Source: Hevea brasiliensis (Eukaryota; Streptophyta; Magnoliopsida; Malpighiales; Euphorbiaceae). Taken from it: a stretch of DNA of 64,000 nucleotides. This document shows positions 12,860-24,126 of this stretch, piece after piece. The notes under the pieces are model-generated. The model did no database searches. It was not told the origin of the DNA and worked only from the letters and a program-made list of their open reading frames with translations. A program made the translations under genes and the position numbers. Position 1 is the stretch's first letter, and every line of letters begins with the position of its first letter. The stretch is taken from positions 38,860,467 to 38,924,466 of the forward strand of contig NC_079494.1 in assembly GCF_030052815.1 (NCBI RefSeq), read 5' to 3'.

Positions 12860-13290
12860 TTTTTGGACCAAAATCATTATGTGGGTGAGTTCCTGAGACA
12901 TCTTTAATCTCGTAGCTAATTGAGCAAACTCATCAGCTTCCCAGTTGACTTCTCTAGGCACATGTGTGAAAGCCACTTCTCTGAAGCTGTCCAAAAGCTG
13001 TACTATTGAAGTGAAGTATGGAGCCAAAGAGAAGTTACTTCACTTGTACTCCCCTGGTAGCTGCTTTATGACTAGTTGTGAATTTCTCATGATATATACC
13101 TCCTCAGCTCCTAACTCTCTGAGAGTCTCTAAGCCAATTACCAGTGCCTCATATTCAGCTTGATTGTTGGTACACTAGAATTCCAAATTGAAAGATATTG
13201 TCGTCTTGGTTCTTGCAAGGGAAGTGATTACAATCCCAGCACTCGTTGAAGTTTCCATACTAAAACCATCGAACTAGAGGGTCCATGGAA
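12860..13290 (-). pseudogene. Second RNase H (Tat-type) remnant
   Basis: The minus strand reads NNQAEYEALVIGLETLRELG, then NSQLVIKQLPGEY and HVPREVNWEADEFAQLA. These are the hallmarks of the additional RNase H found between the regular RNase H and integrase in Tat/Ogre elements. The conserved Glu of EYEAL and Asp of EADE are visible, while the Asp expected before SQLV is Asn (RNSQLV). A stop follows the NLEF segment. Confidence 0.72.
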
Positions 13291-13623
13291 ACTTCTTAGC
13301 ACTAAAAATATCAAATTTTGCTCGACTAGTTCTACCACATCTAGATAAGGACAGTCTGCCAGCACCTGTCCTTTCAAAGCTTTTTGAGGATAATAGATTA
13401 AATTAAACTCAGACAGTGCCATTAACCATTTCCTAATCCGTCTAATAATTAAAAGTTTAGACAGTATATATTTAATTAAGTCAGTATGAGAAACAACATA
13501 CAATGTAGACCCAATTAGATAATATCTCAATTTCATACAAGAGAAATACAGAGCTAAATAAAGCTTCTTAATAGAAGAGTACCTAGTTTTCGCATCTATA
13601 AGATTCCGACTGAGATAGTACAC
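13228..13623 (-). pseudogene. RNase H remnant of the Tat-lineage pol
   Basis: An open minus-strand frame of 131 codons starts with YYLSRNLIDAKTRYSSIKKL and continues through KWLMALSEFNLIYYPQKALK to a degraded ADCPYL. This is the gypsy RNase H domain that removes RNA from the RNA-DNA hybrid. It continues from the RT connection region (14017-13624), which has several stops (for example before VNYLKTF). Its 3' end overlaps the start of the second RNase H. Confidence 0.75.
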
Positions 13624-14017
13624 TGCCTACTCTTAACTCGCTTGGTTATCTTGTACTAGTAGACAATTGATAGATTCGGATGTAGTGGATAAATAAAGTT
13701 TTAATGGAATACTTCCCCTAGGTGGAACCAACATCAGTGGCTTGGTGAGATAGTCCTTGATTTTATTGAAGGCCTACTGATGCTTCTCCCCCCACTTGAA
13801 CTCATTCTCTTGCTTGAGTTTCAAAAGATTGGAAAACTCTTTTGCCTTTCCTACAAGGTTAGAAATGAATGTCTTTAAATAATTTACCTACCTCAAGAAC
13901 TTCTGCAAATGTTTCTTGGTTTGAGGCAGCTTAGGTTCTTGAATCGCTTTGGCTTTGTTTTGATCAATCTCAATCCTTCTCTGATGTACCAAAAATCCCA
14001 ATAAGTTGTTGGCTTTC

Positions 14018-17000
14018 TGTGACACCCCTTACTCGTCTACAGTGTAGCCGAGCAAGATAAACCACACAGTGTGCTGGAGCACCAAATCATATTTCAATTC
14101 AATTTACCCTTTTTACTTATTTATTTACAATTTTTGACTAATCTGAATTTTTCGCAAATTTTATAGAAAATCCGGTAGAGTGCCGACCGTAAATTGAAAA
14201 AACAGTTCTTCTGAATCTGTTAAAAACACTTCCAATATAATCATAATTTCAATCTCAGCCAACCACCAACATATTTTCAACAATTTCTCAAATCACTTCA
14301 GTATCTCAAAATTCAATTCATTTCATATCACACTCAATTCAATGAGAAATGCTCACATTTATTACTGAACATAATTCATAGATAATTACATCAAAAGCAC
14401 AATTACATGAGTTAATAATATTCATTACAGAAGTTTACAAAATACAAAATACCAAAATACTAAAAGTGGCCTAATGTCCTACCAAATGCACTGCAAATGT
14501 GAGGTGACTCTAGACTCCGTGTGCAGATCTAAAAGCTCACCCAGTATGAGGTCTGCTGGACTCCCTGTTTATGTCTCCAGTACCTGCGCGTGGTAAAAGT
14601 GACGCGCTAAGCAATTCTGCTTAGTGGTGACAATATAAAATAAAATAACTAAAATAACATAAATATGCAAAATGTATGTTTACATTTTAGGTAGACTTAA
14701 TTTATGGCATTTATTGCAGTATTATTTGATTAAAAGTTTGTAAGATTCATTATCATTGCCCGAGTAACCCATACTAATCGACTGGACTGGATAAACGGGT
14801 AAACTGGCACTGGGTACTAAGTACCTTGGACCATCACACCATCGGTCACATTGTGTCTCCTGGTGTGCAATAGAACAGCTAATAAGCTCTAATAATTATC
14901 AAGGATAAAACTCAAGTATAACATCTCAATCAACATAGCCAAAGGCTATTTTATCACAGAATGGCACGTGAGGCCATAAAACATAGAATGGCATGAAGCC
15001 ATATGCAGTACTGCTAACAGAACCCTATTGGCATACCAACTTATCCAAACCAATCTTGCTAGGTGTACTAGGGCATGTTACACTATTAAATTATACAATT
15101 CTTGAAATTCAAGTTTAGGTGTTACTATTCAATTTATTAGTCAACAAAAATATTGAATTTTACATGGACAATAGATACATTGGTTTTAATATTCCCAATA
15201 TACCACATTTTGCATTCTAAAATTGTTGGTATTGGTTGCCAATACCATTTCTAACCTTAATGTTAATTGTTTAAAATTTTCAAATTTCAAGCTTTGTATT
15301 TACTATTCCATTAGTCATTTTTGCAGTGGGAATTTGGCAAAGTTGTCAACATGAATGTTGTTCCTTATTGTGTCTAGTTACATTTATTTTTTTGAATCAC
15401 TCCATTTGGAGTTTTGTAGCTCAAGTTATGGCCTAAAAACCATAACTGGCCGGATTACAAATTTTTCAGATTTTCTGGACTAACCAAATCTATAATATTT
15501 TGAGCAGTGATTATAGGTCAGTTTTTGAATATGTTATGGTCATAATTTGGGTTAGGTTTCTCCATGAAAGTTATAGCTCTGTATCTCAGCTTATTGCTGG
15601 TAAAATTTTAGGTCAATTGAACCTTTCTACACTAAGTTATGACTAAATGAGTAAACATTATTCATTTAGTCATTTTGCCCCGGTAAAATGCAGGTTACCC
15701 AGATTAAGGCAATCTTTAAGTCAACTTGGTTTGGTTTTATGAGCATAGTTTCTTCACCAAAGTTGTGCCATTATGTGTCTAGTTTCATGTCCAATTGGCC
15801 TTGCATCAATTAAACCTCTACAACTCCAGTTATTGCTACCAAAACTACTGGACTCATGCCCAGTCCTGTAGGTCACCATGGGCAGCCACACTAACCTCAA
15901 TTCCCACTATACAAACCACTTTATTTCTTGTTTACACATAACCAAATGGTCACTAATTGACCATTAAAACTTACTTTCACCATTACATGCTCAAAGTCTC
16001 CATTTCATACCCAAACCTAACCCTAACATCTCAAATCATGCATTTAACTTGCATTTCACCATTTCACTTAAGAGACTAATGTTAAGGCAGCCATACTACC
16101 ATTTCTAGTTCCATGAAATCCTCAAAACCTTACCACATCCAAGGCTGCCAAAAATGAGGGATGGCATACACATGTTATTTATTTAATTTCTTTGTAAATT
16201 TAAATTTAAATTTAATCATACTCCTCCAACATAAATTGAAAGAGAAAAAACAAGTTAAGTCACTAACCTCTAATGGAGAGAAATTCAAACTTGCTAGAAC
16301 TCTTCTTTTATACTTCTTTTTACTCCCAAAAGATTTACCAAGATGAAATATCAATGTTTTGTGTTGACACTTAGGGTTTTTGTTGAAAAAAAACTAGGGA
16401 AAATGAAGGTTTGGAAGCTTATTAATGGAGGAGTGAGGGAGAGTATGGGTGACGTTTTGAAGAAGGGAGAGGGCTGCTAGTTTGTTCCAGATTTCTACCC
16501 TCTTTTATGTATTTTAATTGTGTTTCATAAATTTGATTGGCCAAAGGAATTAATTACCTCATGCTTACATAAGCATTAGGTAATAAATCCAATTTACTTT
16601 CTTTTTCTTTCCTTTCCTTTCCTATTCATTTTTTAAATAATTTTTCATCAATATTTGTTTATATTTTATGTCATATAATTCATTTACATAAATGGACAAG
16701 TTGGTCAAAAATCATCTCTGAAGACAAAATGACCAAAATGCCCTCCGTTTGGCTTAACGAGCCAAAATTGTGTGTACCAATTGATTAAATTTTCCTTGTA
16801 TTTTCTTAATATTTTATTGTCATTGGAACCCCAATAATCCATTCCTGAGGTCCCAAAAATTATTTCATGAGGTTTTCCCCGGGTCTAGGGTTGCTAATAG
16901 CCTTCACCGTCACTTCCCCTTCGGGTTACTCATCACTGGGGTTTCGACTCATTTAACCTTAGTGTATTTCATTCCTAAAAATTTGTCTTGATTTTTATGA

Positions 17001-17128
17001 GCATTATTTGGTTTCTTTATAACTCCTCACTCTAGTCTATTTATAATTTCAAACATTCTAGCTGTCCAAACTGACATTGGTCGCTTGAACAGTAGACTGT
17101 ACGGACTAGCTAAAGTGAGGATGTTACA
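14018..17128 (-). mobile_element. Solo LTR (3.1 kb) nested in the Tat RT gene
   Basis: It begins TGTGACACCCC and ends GATGTTACA, and is flanked by a perfect 5-bp target duplication CTTTC (14013-14017 and 17129-17133). Removing it rejoins the Tat RT frame between the NPLKC-like segment and the GFLVHQR segment. No internal region or second LTR is present, so it is a solo LTR left by recombination. It is the same subfamily as 40427-43718, in opposite orientation. Shared internal marks, in the element sense: an AAGCTT...ATGGAG box (complement 16415-16430), GAGGTTAGT (complement 16262-16270), three modules about 200 bp apart (about 15350, 15560, 15755) and the hairpin block at 14586-14624. Confidence 0.9.
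14586..14624 (-). other. Tandem hairpin block in solo LTR (subfamily D, copy 1)
   Basis: Arms GCGCGT (14586-14591) and ACGCGC (14602-14607) form a 6-bp stem. CTAAGC (14607-14612) and GCTTAG (14619-14624) form the adjacent 6-bp stem. The block is followed by GTGGTG, as in the other LTR subfamilies. In the element sense, CAG directly follows the GC-rich hairpin. Confidence 0.65.
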
Positions 17129-17133
17129 CTTTC

Positions 17134-17824
17134 ACTCCAAACACACATTTAAGGGGATTGATTTTTAGTTGATGTTGTCTCATCCTCTAGAAACTCTTCC
17201 TTAGGTGTTCTAAATGGTCATTTACTTTCCTAGATTTTACCACTATGTTATCGATGTACATCTCTATAAAGTGTCTAAGCATATCATGAAAAATAGTGTT
17301 CATAGGTCTTTGGTATGTAGCACTGGCATTTTTTAGCCCAAAGGGCATGACCAGCCATTTAAGCGTTTCGATGGAACCGAGACATCTAAAGGCGATCTTG
17401 GACACATCCTCTATGCGATGGACATTTGATTGTAGCCAGAGAAATGGTCAAGGAAGGACAATAGTTCATTTTTAGTAGCAATATCAACCAACATATCTGT
17501 TATTGGTATTACGTACATGTCCTTCAAGGTTGTGGCATTCAGATCCCTAAAATTAATACACACATGCAACTTCCCATTTTTTTTAACAATTGGTACACTA
17601 TTAGAAAGTCATTGACTATACCTGGTTGGCCTAATAAAACCTGCTTTTAACAGCTTCTCAATTTCTTCCTTCACCTTCAGGATCATCTCCCTTGACATCC
17701 TTCTAGGTGCTTGTCGGTATGGCATATAATCTAGCTTAATGGGCAATTTATGTTTAACCAAACTCCTTTGTAAGCCTGGCATCTCATCATAATTCCATGC
17801 AAAGCAATCTTCATACTTATGCAA
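17134..17824 (-). pseudogene. Reverse transcriptase remnant of the Tat-lineage pol
   Basis: Minus-strand fragments read CFAWNYDEMPG, then PYRQAPRRMS and EIEKLLKAGFIRPTRYSQ (17824-17609). After a stop come NGKLHVCINFRDLNATT, WLVMPFGLKNASATYQRPMN and EMYIDNIVVKS (17405-17187). The catalytic YVDD box is YIDN, so the second Asp is lost. The fingers and palm lie upstream of the nested solo LTR, and the thumb/connection resumes at 14017-13624. It is dead from stops, an active-site change and the insertion. Confidence 0.85.
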
Positions 17825-18479
17825 TAGTGAAATTATTTTTTTATTTCAAATCACTCCTTAACAAAGTACTGATATAAGTAACCCGAGGCTCCTCAAGGGA
17901 GTCGAGATTAACCTCCTCCATAGGGTCTTGAACTTCGATCAGCATGTCATATAGTTTTGCAGGTGCGGGTTCTAGGTCCTGAAATTATATCTCCTCTGGG
18001 TAATCCTCTTCTGGTTCCTCTTTGTAAATGACCTTAGCACCTTCTATCTCTAGAGTTCCTTTTCTTTTATCTTGTTAAGGAGTTGCTGCATCTGAATTCT
18101 AGTTATGGCAGTTATAGCTACTTCCATTTCCCTTTGCGTATATTTGTCATTCATCATGGAGCTCTTCTACTATGGGCTCTGTCATCGGCTATCTGTAAGG
18201 CACAATTATAAGTGTAGTGTTAATTTCTTTTGTTGGATCTCCCATTTTTGTCTTTTGTGTCTTTTTTCCAAAAAAGTGGGCTCGATTGTCATGGTAGACT
18301 TTGCACAGAAGACATGACCTTCGTCAGAAGAGTCACATCCTACTGCCCACCAAGTCTTCTGGTGAGGTTTCTTTTTTAAAACTGGATCAAGCTTATGTCA
18401 GCATTATAGTATTGGGCCTCCACTGTGTCAGAGTGGGCTATAAATGACTTCCACATCATTCCCTTTCAAAATAATAGAA

Positions 18480-18780
18480 ACTAGTGAAGTGATGATGAAA
18501 CACACCAATTTACGTGTATCCAGTCTCTCCCTAAAAGTGCTTGATAAATAGCAGTGGAGTGCAACACAAAGAAAGTAGTGGTGGAAGACTTACTACCCAT
18601 AGTTACCAAGGACTCACGAGTTTTAGATACCTCTCCGGTGAACACAGACATGGAGACATTAGTGGTAATAAGGTCCTTCTCTGACTTCCCCAGCATTAGT
18701 AACATTTTAAGGGGCATTATGTTTACTGCTGACTCATTGTGAATGAGTACCCTGGAGGTGGGTCAGCCATTAAGATGGGC
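18480..18780 (-). pseudogene. Aspartic protease remnant of the Tat-lineage element
   Basis: The minus strand reads a VLIHNESAVNIMPL segment, then LLMLGKSEKDL, an FTGE motif and ALLGRDWIHVNWCVSSSLH (18717-18481). It aligns with Tat-lineage proteases, which end in GRDWIHANWCVPSS. The position of the catalytic Asp (normally VLID followed by GSAVN) holds His here, so the enzyme would be inactive even without the flanking stops. Confidence 0.75.
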
Positions 18781-19559
18781 CATGATATATAGGGCCACAA
18801 ATGTTTGGTCATTCGCTTTGATGGTTTGTCAATCATGATTTTCTTTGGCTTCCCCGGATTAGTGCACTGGATAGTAACCCCACTACATACCTTAACATCG
18901 AAAGGATCTACTGTTCCCTATATTTCCTCAGGTACCTCTACCACTGCCTTTTGGAAAGCGGCAGACAGAATTAAGCAGGCAACATCATAATTAGCAAGTA
19001 AAGTTGTACCTTCTTTCTTTTGAATGGGTATTTCTTCTGAACTCCCCATTAATTTTAAGTCTTCGATTGCTTTTCTGTTGAACTTGCTTTTTTATAGAGG
19101 CTGAACCTTATGTTCTTCTTTCCACAGCTCTCTGTCTATGGAGCTTTCTTTTTTGTGTCCAAATTAATAGTTGTGGAAATTTAGGTTGGTGCACTAGTCG
19201 CCACTATTTGTCTAGCTCGACCAAAAGTGGTGCCACGAACCTAGATTGGCTCCTCTGAAACTTCACTACTAGTTCCACAAGTGCAGTAGGTTGAACCTTC
19301 CTCAGGAAATGGCTAATTCCCTAGTTGGGTTGGCTATAGGATCTTCTTTATACCTCTTTGGGACTCCTTTCAGGTGGTGTAGCATATCGTGCCTGCCTCC
19401 TAGGCGGCCTCTTATGTACCTTAGAGAGGGCTCCATAAGTTGAAAACCCTCTAGGCGAGCCTCTGGATTTTCTAATCACCTCAGTTTAGACTTGTAATTT
19501 TCTTAACTCATTAATAACTCCTCAAAGATCTACCATGGTCATGCTAATAGATGCCACTA

Positions 19560-20960
19560 GACGAAAAGGGTCCTCGTCAATCAGCGTAGAGTCCTTCTTT
19601 TAAGGGAATTTTAGGACCCCTTTATTGATGCAATCTTAGATGACTCCCCTAAGGGCCCAATAATTATTTGTGTTATGATTCTAGGAATCGTGATACTTAT
19701 AGTAGATTCTCCCTCTAATTTCCTCCTTGGTTGGAAGCTTGTGATTAGGAGGGAGGTTAATGAATCTTTCATTCAACAAGAAATCAAATATCTCCTCAGT
19801 CTTACTGGTGTTGAAGGCATATTAAGGAGGTGCGATTGACGTCATTTGAGTCTTCCTCTAGTGAACCATCCTAGCTGGTGTACCTAGAGCAGGACATACA
19901 TATGTACCGGTAGTAACCAAATCAGCCACAGTAAGTTCATGATTGCTTACCTCCTGGTAATATGTACCCATAGCCATCCTCTTCTAGTTCGATTCTTCCA
20001 TTAGCAATTCTTCATAGTCAGCGACTTTAGTAGCCAACTCATAAAAGTCCCTAAACTCCATTCCTTGGAACTTCTTCCAAAGCTTGATGTCCAGCCCCAT
20101 TAGGCCATTTTGACATATTCATTTTCAAGTAGGAATACCTTGCACTTGTTCCTCATCTTTTTGAACTGTGCAATGAAAGCATCCATCGACTCTCCCCTCT
20201 TCTGGGTCATTTTGGAAAGCTCAGCTAAGTATACTTCAAGTTTAGCCTAGAAGAATTGAGCATGGAATAGCCTCTCTATTTCCTGCTAAGAAAAAACAAA
20301 GTTTCTTAGGAGATTTAAATACTAGGTGAAGGTAGTTCCAGTGAGTGAATTTGGAAACAGTCTTAGTTTGTAACTGGCAAAGTTTTCATAATTCGCTAAT
20401 TCTCCACATTATATTGTGAACCTTGCTACGTGCTCCAAAGTTGACTTACCATCTTCCCCTGAAAAAACATTGAATTCAGGGATACGATACCCTCTCAGAT
20501 ATGGGTTCTCACTGTCAATGGTGTCAGGATATAGCTTGTGGAATTTTGGGAGGCTAATTTGCCTAAAGCTTGGCCCATATAGCTCCTAAACGGCATCCTT
20601 AACTACATCGATGTTTACCTGTGGCATGATTGGGACTGCTGGAACCTGAACCATAGGTGCCAACACCTAGGGCCCTTGTGTGGTTGGTTGCAGTACCTAC
20701 ACCATGCGGATATTGGTTCCTTTGTAACTGTTACCCCCTAAGCCAAAGCTTACCTATAGTATAAGCATTTGTTAAGGTACTGGAGCGATCTGAGGACCTG
20801 CAATAGTTTCTACATCATAACTGCTCGGATGAGTCACAATGTTGGTATTTCTAATAATTTGCATAAAAGCACCTATTCTGCTATTGGGGCCGTTGACTTG
20901 CATTGGTGTTTTAGGTTGTCCTGCCACCTATTCATCTCTCCTGTGGGGTGGCTAGTACTT
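19560..20960 (-). pseudogene. Gag remnant of the Tat-lineage element
   Basis: On the minus strand, LAELSKMTQKRGESMDAFIA (around 20230-20170) matches the capsid core of Tat-type Gag. Further downstream, a KYHDS...NHNT...YWALRGVI block (around 19700-19610) matches the Gag zinc-knuckle region, with Cys positions changed to Tyr. Many stops interrupt the frame, so no intact Gag could be made. The boundaries are approximate. Confidence 0.65.
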
Positions 20961-21495
20961 TTTCTTTAGTGTGAATTCAGATACCCTCAATGTTGGCTTA
21001 GGGAGCTCATAGCAAGAACTGCCCTTCGATATCCCTAGTGCTCCTGGATGCCAAATCAAACTCCTCTAGCCTAGGAACCTAGCCATCAGGAAGTAATATA
21101 GAAATTAGAATGTTATATTTTCCAGAAATAAATTGTGCAACCAATTGATGAGATTTCTCCACCCATTAATTGATGCCTTTTGTGAAAGCATTCATGATGG
21201 TAGATGCCAGTTTTTTCATATAAAAAACATTATAAACTGCTCCACCCCACTCTTGGACTAGGCCAGTGGGCAAGGTAAGTACAGCCTTTGTTGCATCTAG
21301 AATCTGGACTTTTTCTCCCTTCGATGGTCGCCTTTCGAAGTGTTCCACCATAAGTGGGGCCTGCATGTTTGGACCAATTGCAGTAGGATTTCCCTCTGTG
21401 TCCTGAGACTCGGTGGTTTCTTTGCTTCTGATTTTTGGATGCATGGTGTTGCCTGCAAAATGATGCTGTCAAATGGTGAAATGAGACCTTTGTCC

Positions 21496-21511
21496 CACTG
21501 GGTGTGCCAAA
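21496..21511 (-). other. Primer-binding site of the Tat-lineage element
   Basis: The minus strand reads TTGGCACACCCAGTGG, three bases from the inner edge of the 5' LTR at 21515. Tat/Ogre elements have a TGGC-beginning primer site here. I have not assigned the exact tRNA. Confidence 0.6.
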
Positions 21512-21514
21512 AAT

Positions 21515-22614
21515 TATTTCTTCAAAAAATGATTTGGCTGGCTAACAACTTAGGAATTACGAGCATGTCAAATACTGAGTGTATCAACTGTGTACTTTTC
21601 TGACTTTTCTCAAATGGCTGTGGGAACCTGACAAGGCTAAACACAGCTTCGTCAAAAATCTCACTTCAAATAGATAATTAAAGTAACAAGAAATTGTATT
21701 GATTATTGAAAATTTAAGGGCAAAGCTTGAAAAGTAAATGCAAGGCTTTAGAAAATAAAAAGACAGAAAAATAAAGATAAATAGATTGTTGGAGTCTGTA
21801 GTTGATTGATTGATTGAATGGTTGATCCCCTTTAACATTGCATAATAGAGCATATTTATAGTAGCACCTTACTATTTCTGTGAAGGTTACAGAACCAACA
21901 TTTGCTCACGTCTCACGTCTTCTTGTAATTTCCCAACACCTGTTCTCTTAACCGCTGATAACTTGCTCATGATCTAATGACTCCTCTTAGTTGATTAATC
22001 CTTATAACTCCCTTTTGATTAGGGGAGAGTAGTTTTCGGTTTAAATCGAAAAATTGAACCGAACCGAGTTAATTCAATTCAATCGGTTTGGTTTGGTTAT
22101 TTTCATAAAAAATAAAAAAAATCGCATCGAACTGAAATTATTATATATATATCAAGGAAATCGAAGAAAACCAAACCGAACCATAAGATTTAAGTTTGAT
22201 CAGTTTAAAATCGAACCGAACCCAATTGGAAATCAAATGCTCAATTTATAAATTTCGATTTGATCGATTTAAAACTGAACCGAACCAATATTTATCGGTT
22301 TGGTTCAGTTCGGTTTTCTCTTATTAATCGGTTTGGTTCAGTTCGATTTTCTCTTATTAATCGGTTTGATTCGATTTTAAAAATTTTTGATTTTCGGTTT
22401 TCGGTTTTATTAGTTCGGTTCTGTTCAAAACCGAACCGACCGTTTGCACACCCCTACTTTTGATAACTACCCAAAAATAATACCTAAATATTTAAGGCCT
22501 TATAATTAAATCAATATAACAAAATTAATTAAATTAATTTCACAAAAAACTAATTTAATTAATCATGGGTCTAAAATGATTAATAAGCTAATTAAATTAT
22601 TTTTGGTGCAAATG
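21515..22614 (-). mobile_element. 5' LTR of the Tat-lineage element, with nested MITE
   Basis: It is the partner of 6403-7062. After subtracting the 437-bp MITE (22020-22456) and its 8-bp duplication, about 655 bp remains, close to the 660 bp of the other LTR. It starts TATTTC and ends GCAAATG before the CCATC duplication. The two LTRs differ at many positions, so the insertion is old. Confidence 0.82.
22020..22456. mobile_element. hAT-type MITE inside the Tat 5' LTR
   Basis: A 437-bp non-coding element starts TAGGGGAG and ends ACACCCCTA, with imperfect terminal inverted repeats fitting the hAT consensus (YARNG). It is flanked by a perfect 8-bp duplication, CTTTTGAT (22012-22019 and 22457-22464), the hAT target length. 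The interior consists of repeated CGGTTTGGTT and AACCGAACCG motifs that can fold back on themselves. It encodes no transposase, so mobility would need a donor hAT enzyme. Confidence 0.88.
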
Positions 22615-22619
22615 CCATC

Positions 22620-23780
22620 ATTTTATTATCATTAGTTTTCAATAGAATTGTTTTCTAATTTTAGTTAAATAACTTTATTTTTACATAGAATTCATCTTTC
22701 AACTATATTTTTGTGTATCAGTAGAACGTTAAAAATAGATAGCAAATATAATTACATTGAAAATCTAACTACAAAAAAAAATGGTTAAGAACTTAAAGTT
22801 ATAGTATTTAAATTATGGAAACTGTCTTTTAAAAAAATTATGTGTATTTTTTAAAATTTATTAGATTAATAGAAAATAATGATATTTTATTATACATTGT
22901 ATATTTGTTTAAATTTTAAAAATTTAATTTTTATGAAGTTTATGTATTTTATAACATAAATTTGTGTAAAGCAATAATATTTTTATAAAAAAAAGAATAT
23001 TTTTTAAAAAATATATCATATTAATAAAAAAGTTACATTTTACAAAAATTTAAGATGTACTATTTTTAAAAATAATATAATAAAATATTATTTTAATTAT
23101 TAATAATATATTATTATTATTATTAAAATCAAATAATTCAATTCATTAATAGTACTTTAATATATTTTTATTATATTAATTAAAAAAATATTATACTTAT
23201 ATATTTTTTGAAATAACATTTTTTTATTAACCTAATGTTTTTTTAAAAAAATATTACTTTACATTTATGAGATAAACCATAAAAGTTTTATAAAATTTTA
23301 ATTATTTTTATAAATAAAGTAATTTTATTACATTTTAAATGAAATAATAATATAAATTATTATTAATATGTATAAAAAATTAAATAAAGTATTTTATTTA
23401 ATTGCATTACAAATTAATTAAAAATTATTATTATAATAAGTAAAAATTTATTCAAATTAAATTAAATAGATGAAAAATTTGAATGAATATTAATTTAATT
23501 ATAATTTATATTTATTTAAAATATAATTAAAAATTAAATTAAAAAAATAAAAAATTAGAGATTATCGCATAAATAACATGAATATTATACTAATATTTTT
23601 TTTTTACAAGAACATTATACTAATATGAGCATTATACTATTATTTTTGCATATATAATCCGTGACGTGAGGATCAAATTGGTATCAAAATTGCTATGTGA
23701 GGGTGCATGGACCTAATCTCTTTTTTCATATTCGAGCCTAAGCCCATATGAATTTGGAACATGTCCCCAAGATGCCGACT
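22620..23780. other. Very AT-rich spacer upstream of the AAA ATPase gene
   Basis: About 22620-23660 is made almost entirely of A/T runs (TATTATTA, AATTAAAT, TTTTTAAAAAAAT and the like) with no credible frame. Base composition becomes more ordinary from about 23660 towards the gene. It could act as a matrix-attachment or nucleosome-poor region, but nothing specific proves this. Confidence 0.5.
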
Positions 23781-23928
23781 TAAACAATATTTGAGAATAA
23801 AATTCCTTCCTCAAGAAGTCCTCTGCCTGAACCAGAGCATAGCTACAAATTTCACGGAGAGAATACAAAACTTCCATATTCCTTTCTGAATTCTAGAATC
23901 TGTAAAACCCTATCAAAATAACAAAGAA
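23781..23928 (+). promoter_or_regulatory. Probable 5' UTR and core promoter of the AAA ATPase gene
   Basis: This moderately GC-balanced stretch sits between the AT-rich spacer and the ATG at 23929 (context AAAGAAATGG). No clear TATA box is visible close by, and the transcription start cannot be fixed from sequence. The extent is a guess based on base composition. Confidence 0.35.
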
Positions 23929-24126
23929 ATGGGGGGCTTATCGGAGACCAAGTTCTTGCAGGAGCTGGTATTATACGCGGCAAGTGCAGCCCTAAGTTGT
24001 CTGGTATTGTTTGCGGGGCTACGACAACTTGATCCTAACCGGGAGGCCTCGAAGAAGGCCCTTGAACAGAAGAAGGAAATCGCCAAGCGATTGGGTCGCC
24101 CTCTTATCCAGACCAATCCATACGAG
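23929..24126 (+). CDS. ATAD1: AAA ATPase exon 1
   Basis: It encodes residues 1-66: a short N-terminus, the single hydrophobic anchor (about residues 10-30) and a charged linker ending NPYE. The donor is GAG|GTATTT. Reading past it gives a T-rich intron translation, not protein. Confidence 0.93.

Larger units (their letters stand above)
6403..22614 (-). mobile_element. Complete, decayed Tat-lineage Ty3/gypsy retrotransposon
   Basis: Two related LTRs (6403-7062 and 21515-22614) bound an internal region whose minus strand reads gag, protease, RT, RNase H, a second RNase H and integrase in that order. The second RNase H and the GRDWIH motif of the protease region are typical of the Tat/Ogre lineage. 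The 5-bp sequence CCATC flanks both ends (6398-6402 and 22615-22619). Excluding the nested solo LTR (14018-17128) and MITE (22020-22456), the element is about 12.7 kb. The coding region is broken by many stops and frameshifts, so it cannot move by itself. Confidence 0.87.
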
